18,129 bases of DNA from JAIXRY01 sp964444515. Its GTDB lineage: Bacteria > Patescibacteriota > Minisyncoccia > Phycocordibacterales > UBA9973. Shown one piece after another: positions 1 to 5,584 of this stretch. Each line of letters opens with the position of its first letter. The first letter of the stretch is position 1. The notes below the pieces were generated by a model that worked only from the letters and a program-made list of their open reading frames with translations, had not been told where the DNA came from and did no database searches. The position numbers and the translations under genes are program-made. The DNA lies in contig CAYUGY010000013.1 in assembly GCA_964444515.1 (NCBI GenBank), forward strand, positions 1-18,129, read 5' to 3'.

Positions 1-80
1 TGGATGAGTGGTTTAAATCAACGGTTTACTAAACCGTCGGCTCGTAAAAAGGCCCGTGAGTTCGAATCTCACATCCTCCG
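1..80 (+). tRNA. tRNA-Ser-like class II tRNA, 5' end cut by window edge, anticodon reads ACT
   Basis: The first seven acceptor bases lie before the window. A short D arm (GAT/ATC) is followed by an anticodon stem ACGGT/ACCGT around the loop TTACTAA, giving anticodon ACT, which reads AGU serine codons. The variable region is about 18 nt with a GGC/GCC stem, typical of class II tRNAs (Ser, Leu, bacterial Tyr). The T arm is GTGAG-TTCGAAT-CTCAC (56-72), then acceptor 3' half ATCCTCC (73-79) and discriminator G80. CCA is not encoded; the next bases are CAA. Serine identity is inferred from the anticodon and the long variable arm. A34 is unusual, because bacteria normally read AGY with GCU. Confidence 0.85.
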
Positions 81-168
81 CAAAATAGGAAGTCACTGGA
101 AGTGACGACCATATTTTGCGCAGTGCAGAATACGAGCACGAAGTGCGACAATATTCTGCCTCCGCAAA
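75..168 (+). repeat. Tandem two-tier hairpin element at the tRNA 3' end
   Basis: Two analogous nested hairpins lie directly after the tRNA. The first has outer stem CGCAAAATA/TATTTTGCG (79-87 with 112-120) and inner stem GTCACT/AGTGAC (92-97 with 101-106, loop GGA). The second has outer stem GCAGAATA/TATTCTGC (125-132 with 152-159) and inner stem GCAC/GTGC (136-139 with 143-146, loop GAA). Purine-rich internal loops (GA opposite GAC) separate the two tiers. The element is bounded by a 10-bp direct repeat CCTCCGCAAA (75-84 and 159-168), whose first copy is the end of the tRNA itself. Function is unknown. Confidence 0.75.
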
Positions 169-181
169 TTTGAATTAATTT

Positions 182-209
182 AAAAACACACGATCACTCG
201 TGTATTTTT
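182..209. terminator. Bidirectional terminator between the tRNA and the VOC-family gene
   Basis: An imperfect palindrome with an A-run on the left and a T-run on the right surrounds stem ACACGA/TCGTGT with loop TCAC. On the minus strand it lies 20 bases after the stop of the gene at 230-655 and runs into TTTTTAAATT. On the plus strand it ends in TATTTTTAT and could also stop tRNA transcription. Confidence 0.65.
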
Positions 210-229
210 ATATCCACTATTTCCCTAGA

Positions 230-655
230 TTATTCATTCGTAGTAAAATCCACCATCCATTCAATCCCATATTTATCTCGAAACATACCAAAGTATGAAC
301 CCCATGGACTATCGCCCATCGGGAATTCAACTGTTCCACCAACAGTGAGTCCGTTGAACAACCGATCTGCTTCTTCTTTGCTTTCGCAGTTTATTGAAAT
401 CTTACTTCTGTTTTCTTTTTCATTGGTTCGTCCCATGATTTCCGGAACATCATTCCCCATCAAGACATTGTGTCCGATAGGTAGCGCAATGTGCATGATC
501 TTGTGAGCTTCATGTTCTGCGACAGGAAATTCAGGGCTTTCCATTTCTTTGAAACGAGTAATATTTGAGAATTCGCCACCGAAGACAGACTGGTAAAAAG
601 TAAATGCTTCTTCGGCATTTCCATTGAAATTGATATATGGATTGATTGTTGCCAT
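230..655 (-). CDS. VOC superfamily (PhnB/glyoxalase-like) protein
   Basis: This 141-aa protein begins MATINPYINFNGNAEEAF, the typical start of PhnB-like members of the vicinal oxygen chelate superfamily. Family features that can be seen are the FYQSVFGGEF segment, a central LMGNDVPE stretch, and a C-terminal GDSPWGSYFGMFRDKYGIEWM block. Members are small cytosolic beta-alpha-beta-beta-beta dimers, often of unknown substrate despite the old name 3-demethylubiquinone methyltransferase. The length is normal for the family. A -10-like TATAAG lies about 30 nt upstream of the start, so this gene has a leader. It stands alone between the tRNA and a divergent membrane-protein gene. Family is confident; substrate is unknown. 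Confidence 0.85.
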   Translation of the reverse strand: MATINPYINFNGNAEEAFTFYQSVFGGEFSNITRFKEMESPEFPVAEHEAHKIMHIALPIGHNVLMGNDVPEIMGRTNEKENRSKISINCESKEEADRLFNGLTVGGTVEFPMGDSPWGSYFGMFRDKYGIEWMVDFTTNE

Positions 656-775
656 AGTGATTTTTGAATTACGATTAATGACTTATACTATCATTTTTGA
701 AATTATTTTTCTAATCATCAGAATTACCCTTATTTAACCAATATGTCATGCAGATACTCTCAAATAGATATTTGT

Positions 776-781
776 TACAAT
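776..781 (+). promoter_or_regulatory. -10 box (TACAAT) of the 790-1767 gene
   Basis: TACAAT lies 8 nt before the ATG, so transcription would begin at or within about two bases of the start codon. No Shine-Dalgarno sequence fits in that space. No convincing -35 hexamer is visible. Confidence 0.5.
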
Positions 782-789
782 AGAAGTAT

Positions 790-1767
790 ATGAAAAAAAT
801 ACATTTTTTATTAGCAATATTATTAACGGTGCCATCTATTGTATCTGCCCATGTAAAATGGTTTGTAGATAGCCAAGAAGTCATTACAACATCTCACGCA
901 CTCACTCCTTTCTATAACATAACGAGTAAAGAAATATTTATATGGTCTATTATTTCTGCGGCTGTGGTGCTCATGTTTGCTTTTGTTGATAAAAAAATAA
1001 AAGCACCAAAAAAACTTCTTGCTTTTGGCATTACCCATGAAAAAAAGATAAATCGTGTCGCCCAGATAATATTAGGATTGTTCCTTGTTTCTGTCAGCTT
1101 TCTATGGAAAATCGTTATCTTGCCAGATTTTCATGTAAATAATTTGTTTGGTACAGTATTGCAATATGTACAAGTGCTCATCGGCTTGATGTTTGTATTC
1201 AACCTCAAACCGAGAACGGCTTCGATTTCATTGGTAATCATGACACTGGGTATTTGTCTCTCGTCTGAAGAAGGAATCGTTGCTGTACTTGAAAACGCAC
1301 TATTACTATCACTTGGTATATATTTCTTTATAGTCAATTCAAAAGAAGATTCTACGGCTTTTACATGGCACAAACATGCAATTGAAATAGTTCGTATCGG
1401 TACAGGAATCTCACTCATCACACTTGCTTTTACAGAAAAACTCCTCTACCCCGAACTTTCACTTGCTTTTCTAGATACACATCATTGGAATTTTATGCAA
1501 TCAATAGCACCATGGTTTACAAACAATTTGTTTGTATTAAGTACTGGTTTTGCAGAAATGATATTTGGCATATTATTCATAATGGGTTACATCACACGTA
1601 TCACCACAATACTCATAGCAATATTCTTCGCACTATCTGTAACAACTATGTTGCTACAATTTGGTGCCTGGGAAGTAGAAGATCTTGTCGTGTATGCGGC
1701 AGCGGTCCTATTACTCTTCTTTGGTCACGGTAGAACAAAATTTTTTCATTTCAAGCTCGGTAAATAA
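790..1767 (+). CDS. Membrane protein with DoxX-like domain and N-terminal signal sequence
   Basis: A 325-aa polytopic membrane protein. Residues 1-20 look like a signal peptide ending SIVSA, followed by a short extracytoplasmic piece and several hydrophobic segments. The C-terminal half (roughly 200-320) has the DoxX pattern: a first helix ending in EKLL, then FAEMIFGILFIMGYITR, then two more helices ending in LLLFFGHG. DoxX-family proteins are four-helix membrane proteins linked in some organisms to quinone or thiol/thiosulfate oxidation, but most have no proven function. The next gene, 53 bp downstream, is a second DoxX-like protein with its own -10 box. The pair converges with nirK-dgkA, so a redox-linked role is possible but unproven. 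Confidence 0.7.
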   Translation: MKKIHFLLAILLTVPSIVSAHVKWFVDSQEVITTSHALTPFYNITSKEIFIWSIISAAVVLMFAFVDKKIKAPKKLLAFGITHEKKINRVAQIILGLFLVSVSFLWKIVILPDFHVNNLFGTVLQYVQVLIGLMFVFNLKPRTASISLVIMTLGICLSSEEGIVAVLENALLLSLGIYFFIVNSKEDSTAFTWHKHAIEIVRIGTGISLITLAFTEKLLYPELSLAFLDTHHWNFMQSIAPWFTNNLFVLSTGFAEMIFGILFIMGYITRITTILIAIFFALSVTTMLLQFGAWEVEDLVVYAAAVLLLFFGHGRTKFFHFKLGK

Positions 1768-1807
1768 AAAGTTTTGTATACTAACTTTGTCAGACAGATT
1801 AATCATT

Positions 1808-1813
1808 TACACT
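1808..1813 (+). promoter_or_regulatory. -10 box (TACACT) of the 1821-2267 gene
   Basis: TACACT lies 7 nt before the ATG at 1821, again leaving almost no leader. A second candidate, TATACT, lies about 35 bp further upstream. No Shine-Dalgarno sequence is seen. Confidence 0.45.
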
Positions 1814-1820
1814 TATAAAC

Positions 1821-2267
1821 ATGCAATTATATAACATAGACATTCACATCATTCATTTCTTTCGCAGAGTCTCAATACCAGTCGCACGTTTTGGATTGTT
1901 TGTTGTATTCTTCTGGTTTGGCATATTGAAAGTAATAGAACTCAGTCCTGCTAGTGGTTTGGTGCAACGACTGTTTGAACAATCTGTTCCATTTATTAGC
2001 TTTCATTCATTTCTTATTTTCTTTGGATTGTTTGAATGTTTGATTGGAATACTGTTTTTGATTCGAGGACTTGAACGTCTTGTGATTCCATTACTCTTCG
2101 TTCATATGATTACCACGTTTGGCCCACTGTTTCTTTTACCAGAAGAGACCTGGAGTGGTTTTCTTGTTCCGACACTCGAGGGTCAATACATCATCAAAAA
2201 CCTCGTCATCATTGCTTCTGCGATATTCATTGCAGCTCACGTGCATCCGTTGCCGAAAAATAAATAA
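1821..2267 (+). CDS. DoxX-like four-helix membrane protein
   Basis: A 148-aa protein with four hydrophobic segments: roughly residues 17-37 (VARFGLFVVFFWFGILKVIE), 60-80, 85-105 and 125-143. The FWFGILKVIELSPASG motif at the end of helix 1, the FGLFECLIGILFLI second helix and a short loop before the last helix match DoxX-like / DUF417-type proteins. The biochemical role of that group is undefined. The last codons (Leu-Pro-Lys-Asn-Lys-stop) form the left arm of the terminator at 2250-2315, so coding sequence and terminator overlap. It lies downstream of the larger DoxX-like gene and converges with dgkA. Confidence 0.65.
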   Translation: MQLYNIDIHIIHFFRRVSIPVARFGLFVVFFWFGILKVIELSPASGLVQRLFEQSVPFISFHSFLIFFGLFECLIGILFLIRGLERLVIPLLFVHMITTFGPLFLLPEETWSGFLVPTLEGQYIIKNLVIIASAIFIAAHVHPLPKNK

Positions 2268-2315
2268 AAAAAAGCCGGACAAAATGTCCGGCTTTTTTTA
2301 TTTATTTTTCGGCAA
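2250..2315. terminator. Long bidirectional terminator between convergent genes
   Basis: A near-perfect inverted repeat of about 30 bp per arm. The core GCCGGAC/GTCCGGC around AAAAT has A-rich left and T-rich right flanks, and the pairing continues outwards to TTGCCG/CGGCAA. It terminates both the plus-strand DoxX-like gene and the minus-strand nirK-dgkA unit. The outer left arm is the end of the DoxX-like coding sequence; the right arm stops two bases short of the dgkA stop codon. Confidence 0.9.
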
Positions 2316-2317
2316 TA

Positions 2318-2689
2318 TTACCCAATCATTTTTGGCAAGAAAATGATGATTGAAACTGCAAGTAATATAAATCCAGAAATTAAAACTGCTCCAGCTGCAA
2401 CATCTTTGGTATCACGAGCAAATGGATGGAAATCTGGAGAAGTGAGATCAATGTCTATTTCAATAGCGGTATTGACCGCTTCAGTTACCAGCACCAACCC
2501 AATTGAAAGGAGTAAGAACATCCAATCATAATGAGTAATATGATAGCGACTACCAAGGAAAACTAAAACAGCACCGATGAGTATATGCAACCAAAAATTC
2601 GGCGTTGTCTTCAATAAAATCCCTACTCCGCGAAATGCATGAGAAAAACTTTTTGTTCTTTTAACTAGAGAAAAATCTTGTTTATTCAT
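2318..2689 (-). CDS. dgkA: DgkA-family lipid kinase (diacylglycerol/undecaprenol kinase)
   Basis: A 123-aa integral membrane kinase. Three transmembrane helices are visible at roughly 35-48, 55-70 and 97-118. The family signature EAVNTAIE occupies residues 70-77, and the downstream ARDTKDVAAGAVL block carries the conserved Lys95-Asp96 pair. Family members phosphorylate diacylglycerol (proteobacterial type) or undecaprenol (Gram-positive type) with ATP. The length fits either. Given uppP, PAP2 and rodA in the same window, undecaprenol is a reasonable substrate guess, but the sequence does not settle it. The start lies 8 bp after the nirK stop, so the two are probably cotranscribed and translationally coupled. 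Confidence 0.88.
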   Translation of the reverse strand: MNKQDFSLVKRTKSFSHAFRGVGILLKTTPNFWLHILIGAVLVFLGSRYHITHYDWMFLLLSIGLVLVTEAVNTAIEIDIDLTSPDFHPFARDTKDVAAGAVLISGFILLAVSIIIFLPKMIG

Positions 2690-2697
2690 ATTATTTA

Positions 2698-3939
2698 CTA
2701 ATGATCCATGGATGACATATTCATCGCACCATCTTTTATTTGACTAAAAATATCAGGCTGATCACTTCCTGTTACCTCAAGTACTGCCCAGGCACCTTTG
2801 TTCATACGAGCGAGTGCGTGATCAACAAGTAAATATTTCCCAGGTACATCAACAGTAAATTCGACAATCGAAGCACCACCTGGAAGCACCGCCGTTGTTT
2901 GCACATTCTTCTCCAGACTACCACCGATATTTGCCTCAGGATATACGGTATCAAAAATTTCTCCAATTACATGGAAAGATGATATCAGGTTCACTCCACC
3001 ATTTCCAACATACATACGAATTTTATCGCCAACTTTTGCGTGCATACGTGGAACACTTTCTATTTTTCCATTAAACACTACATAGTTCGGAGTACCAGCA
3101 AGCAATGCATCTGAATCAAATGGTACCAAGCCTTTTTTACCAGTTTGACCTTGTGTATAAAATTCACCTTGTACCACATAGAACTCTTTGTCGACTTTTG
3201 GTAATCCTTCTTTTGGTTCAACCAAAATCAAACCGTATTGTCCGTGAGAATTATGAGTACTGACATTCGGCATTGCACAGTGATAAATATAGAGCCCTGG
3301 ATTCAACGCTTTCCATTTGAATGTTTTTGTCTCACCAGGAGCAACATGAGTCAAACTTGCACCTCCGCCTGGACCTGTAACCGCGTGTAAATCTATATTA
3401 TGATCATGCAAACTTGCAGAATCATTCGTCAAAGTAAGCTCAACTGTATCCCCTTCTTTGACACGGAGCATTGGCCCCGGGGTTTGACCATCATAGGTCC
3501 AGTAGTTCATAAAAATTCCTGGCGCAACTTCTGATATAACTTCTTTGGTTGTTAGATGAATTCGCACAATACCGTCTGCATCTGGTTTTTGTGGTTCACT
3601 TGGTACTTCATTTGGATCTCGACCAATATCTGCAACTTTCTCAAAACGGTTTCCGTATTTCAAAAATTCTATAATTTTTGAAAATGGAATAGCAGGAGGA
3701 ACTCCTCCTGGTGCATGCGAATGCATAAACATCGGCATCGCAAAATCTGGTGGATATGTTTTGTTCGAAATCATTCCAGAGAAAAATGCTACGACCAACA
3801 AAAACAACGGACCATAAAACCATTTGTTTTTCAAAATAGGATGAAGTATTTTATTTTTCCACAAATAGACAATTATGATAATAACAGCAATAGTACCGAC
3901 AATAGCCGATAATAGTTCAAAAATTAAATAGGTATACAT
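2698..3939 (-). CDS. nirK: Membrane-anchored copper nitrite reductase (AniA/NirK type) with Gln at the type 1 axial position
   Basis: This 413-aa protein would reduce nitrite to nitric oxide outside the cytoplasmic membrane. Two hydrophobic segments (about 5-27 and 41-57) form an N-terminal anchor; two cupredoxin domains follow from about 125 to 390. Type 2 copper ligands are His185, His220 and His374; catalytic residues are Asp183 and His323. Type 1 ligands are His180, Cys221 and His229, but position 234, Met in Neisseria AniA, is Gln here (YHC...H...GQYGLILVEPKEGLP). The C-terminal half (SSFHVIGEIFD, LVDHALARMNKGA) is very close to AniA. The tail is Met/Asp/His-rich (MNMSSMDH). No cytochrome or azurin donor lies in the window. 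dgkA follows 8 bp downstream. Confidence 0.93.
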   Translation of the reverse strand: MYTYLIFELLSAIVGTIAVIIIIVYLWKNKILHPILKNKWFYGPLFLLVVAFFSGMISNKTYPPDFAMPMFMHSHAPGGVPPAIPFSKIIEFLKYGNRFEKVADIGRDPNEVPSEPQKPDADGIVRIHLTTKEVISEVAPGIFMNYWTYDGQTPGPMLRVKEGDTVELTLTNDSASLHDHNIDLHAVTGPGGGASLTHVAPGETKTFKWKALNPGLYIYHCAMPNVSTHNSHGQYGLILVEPKEGLPKVDKEFYVVQGEFYTQGQTGKKGLVPFDSDALLAGTPNYVVFNGKIESVPRMHAKVGDKIRMYVGNGGVNLISSFHVIGEIFDTVYPEANIGGSLEKNVQTTAVLPGGASIVEFTVDVPGKYLLVDHALARMNKGAWAVLEVTGSDQPDIFSQIKDGAMNMSSMDH

Positions 3940-3945
3940 ATTGAT

Positions 3946-3951
3946 AGTATA
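3946..3951 (-). promoter_or_regulatory. -10 box (TATACT) of nirK, leaderless spacing
   Basis: On the minus strand TATACT is followed by exactly 6 nt (ATCAAT) and then the nirK ATG. A sigma70-type start would fall on or next to the A of the start codon, leaving no room for a Shine-Dalgarno sequence. Confidence 0.65.
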
Positions 3952-3993
3952 CTCCCATAAAGATATTTCAACAAAAAATAAATTTAATAGGAG

Positions 3994-4389
3994 TTATTGT
4001 TTTAGATCAAAATTAAATTCGGCCGTATTTTTTGTAGGAGCAATATCAAACAGCTCTTTTGGGGTAATAATGACTAGTCCTTTGACTATTCTTTCTGGAA
4101 GAATTTCTTTTACCCACTGTTTTGCTTGTTCAAAACTCTCTCCTTCTTCGACATATACTGCTTGTCCTTTTATTTGATACCCAAACATACCAGACCAACA
4201 AACAAGTGCTACTTCTTGGTTTTCCAAAATATTTTCCAATGTTTTTTCCATAAAATAATTGATTAACCATATCTGTCCATCAACGATCTTTACCGATGAA
4301 ATAGGTACAACATTCAACCCCTGAGACCCAAAAGTAGCTAATGCTTTTGAGTTTGCCTGCAATATAAACTGTTCAATATGTTTTTCCAT
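3994..4389 (-). CDS. Pyridoxamine 5'-phosphate oxidase-fold (PPOX class) flavoprotein
   Basis: A 131-aa protein with the split beta-barrel pattern of PPOX-family proteins. It has an N-terminal helix (MEKHIEQFILQANSKALATF), a GLNVVPISSVKIVDGQIWLI strand pair, and the segment FMEKTLENILENQEVALVCW, which in the family lies near the flavin phosphate. GYQIKGQAVYVEEG and a C-terminal ITPKELFDIAPTKNTAEF strand follow. Members are cytosolic dimers that bind FMN, F420 or heme and include FMN-binding oxidoreductases and many uncharacterised enzymes. Length is normal for the small single-domain subgroup. It ends 54 bp before nirK, which has its own -10 box, so cotranscription is uncertain. Substrate and cofactor cannot be told from the sequence. 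Confidence 0.8.
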   Translation of the reverse strand: MEKHIEQFILQANSKALATFGSQGLNVVPISSVKIVDGQIWLINYFMEKTLENILENQEVALVCWSGMFGYQIKGQAVYVEEGESFEQAKQWVKEILPERIVKGLVIITPKELFDIAPTKNTAEFNFDLKQ

Positions 4390-4506
4390 AGATTATGTAG
4401 GTTATTTGCTAATATATTGATTATATAACAAATAGCCAAAGCCAAGGGTTTATATGTTTTTACCAGTATTTTATTGTTTTTCCTTAGAATAGAGAGCTAT
4501 TTGACG

Positions 4507-4656
4507 TTTTGCGAAGATATCAGGATTCGGTCACGAGTATTTTTCTGCAGAAAAATCTGCGACCCCGACTCGGCTATTTTTCTGGTGAAAAATTAAGCCT
4601 CCGTCTTTCGAATCCTTACGCAAGTAAAGCAGTTTACTTGCTATATCTTCGCAAAA
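4507..4656. repeat. Nested cruciform-like inverted repeat element sharing a tRNA 3'-end sequence
   Basis: The outer 13-bp stem TTTTGCGAAGATA/TATCTTCGCAAAA pairs 4507-4519 with 4644-4656. Inside it are two branches. The first is an 8-bp stem AGGATTCG/CGAATCCT (4522-4529 with 4609-4616) that encloses two smaller hairpins, ATTTTTC-TGCA-GAAAAAT and ATTTTTC-TGGT-GAAAAAT. The second is a 9-bp hairpin GCAAGTAAA/TTTACTTGC (4620-4628 with 4633-4641). The left end GCGAAGATATCAGGATTCG is repeated directly at 4687-4705, where it is the 3' end of a tRNA-like remnant on the minus strand. It is architecturally like the element at 75-168. Confidence 0.75.
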
Positions 4657-4695
4657 TAAAAACTCCTTTTAAGGAGTTTTTATTTTGCGAAGATA
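4644..4695. terminator. 23-bp perfect palindrome, likely terminator of the tRNA remnant
   Basis: 4644-4666 is the exact reverse complement of 4673-4695, with loop TTTTAA. The inner part (AAAAACTCC/GGAGTTTTT) looks like an intrinsic terminator in both directions. The outer part repeats the tRNA 3' acceptor sequence in inverted orientation. The left arm competes for pairing with 4507-4519, so two mutually exclusive folds are possible. Confidence 0.7.
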
Positions 4696-4736
4696 TCAGG
4701 ATTCGAACCCGAAAAACCCACCATTTGGCTATCTTC
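4688..4736 (-). pseudogene. tRNA remnant lacking the anticodon arm
   Basis: Read on the minus strand, acceptor GAAGATA (4736-4730) pairs with TATCTTC (4695-4689), followed by a G discriminator. The T arm TCGGG-TTCGAAT-CCTGA (4712-4696) is intact. The 5' part GATAGCCAAATGGTGGG resembles the D-arm start of glutamine-type tRNAs. Only 17 nt separate the acceptor from the T arm, so the anticodon arm and part of the D arm are missing: 49 nt against the usual 72 or more. It is most simply a deletion-derived pseudogene. A functional tRNA-like RNA is possible but has no direct support. Confidence 0.6.
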
Positions 4737-4868
4737 ATTCCTCGCATCACTTCATACACTAACGCGTACAAAGGCTTGGCGAGGATATATGGACCAAAAT
4801 ATAATCATTAAGGTCCGATAAAAAAGAACTCTGAATCTATTTTACCTTATTTTTCAGTCTTTTTCAAA

Positions 4869-5558
4869 TTATGATTTTTTGAGATACAACAACCAATAAT
4901 CTCTCTTATAAATTCGGTCATTGAATGTACTATATCCGGTTTTTTTCTCTAGTTGCAGGATATCAAAATATGCACCATAAAGCGCACGAATATCTTCTTT
5001 GGTAAATACACGTTCTGTTAGACCAATCTCTTTCAAAACATACGTATCTTTTTCTTTTCCTGGACTATCTTTCAATAGATTTTTGACATTCTTGTTACCA
5101 TCTTTACACAAGGCTCTGACAAAAACATATCCTCCTGATTTGAGTACTCGATGCATTTCTTTGAGATACACCGCACGCCCTTTTTCATCGAGTGAATTTG
5201 AGGCAGTAACATCGAGAATCACATCAATGCTACCATCTGGAATGTGATATGGTTCACCGATATCACCTAGACGATAATCAACCGTCACACCCAATGCTTT
5301 GGCGCGTTCTTTGGCCAAAGTAAGTGCTGTTTGAGAGATTTCAATACCGATGACAGTATTTCCAAGCTCTGCCAAATAATTGGCATTACGTCCTGTACCA
5401 CAACCAATATCAAGTGCGACACAATCTTCTACTTTGAACTTCTGTTCTTTTTTCAGGTATTTCAAAAACCGAACCGTATCTGCTTGCGGACCGTCTTTTT
5501 TGGTAACCAATTTTGGTTGCCGATATTCTTTTTCCCAAACGGTTCCTTGGTGTGACAT
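4869..5558 (-). CDS. Class I SAM-dependent methyltransferase
   Basis: From the ATG at 5558 the protein has 229 aa. The SAM-binding motif I ALDIGCGTGRNANYLAELG begins near residue 48. The acidic end of strand 2 (TVIGIEIS) and the motif I-III spacing follow, with DVILDVTASNSLDE and HRVLKSGGYVFVRAL typical of the Methyltransf_11/25 group. The reading frame is open up to 5672, which would overlap the ATPase gene by 88 bp. The 5558 start leaves a 26-bp gap and begins with family-like sequence (WEKEYRQPKLV), so it is preferred. It is the last gene of the lemA-htpX-ATPase cluster. Substrate (RNA, protein or small molecule) is not determined. Confidence 0.8.
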   Translation of the reverse strand: MSHQGTVWEKEYRQPKLVTKKDGPQADTVRFLKYLKKEQKFKVEDCVALDIGCGTGRNANYLAELGNTVIGIEISQTALTLAKERAKALGVTVDYRLGDIGEPYHIPDGSIDVILDVTASNSLDEKGRAVYLKEMHRVLKSGGYVFVRALCKDGNKNVKNLLKDSPGKEKDTYVLKEIGLTERVFTKEDIRALYGAYFDILQLEKKTGYSTFNDRIYKRDYWLLYLKKS

Positions 5559-5584
5559 ACAAAGATGAATTAATGAGTATTCTT

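Larger units (their letters stand above)
4390..4868. other. 479-bp region without a credible protein gene, rich in inverted repeats
   Basis: The stretch between the PPOX gene and the methyltransferase gene holds the structured elements listed separately (4507-4656, 4644-4695, 4688-4736). It also holds a hairpin TCCTCGC/GCGAGGA (4739-4745 with 4779-4785) and a small hairpin GGACC/GGTCC (4791-4795 with 4812-4816). The open reading frame that crosses it has no protein-like composition and runs through the palindromes. The AT-rich left part (4390-4500) shows TATATAAT-like -10 candidates for the PPOX gene. Confidence 0.7.

Noticed and set aside
75..168. Short CRISPR-like array after the tRNA
   Set aside because: There are only two units, they differ in sequence, and there are no spacers of constant length or cas genes; the similarity is structural.
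4739..4785. Possible second small tRNA on the minus strand (TCCTCGC/GCGAGGA stem)
   Set aside because: The 7-bp stem closes only 33 nt and no T arm or anticodon arm can be drawn, so it is treated as a simple hairpin.
4509..4811. 100-aa open reading frame on the plus strand across the hairpin region
   Set aside because: It runs through palindromes and the tRNA remnant, has no recognisable domain, and its composition follows the repeats.
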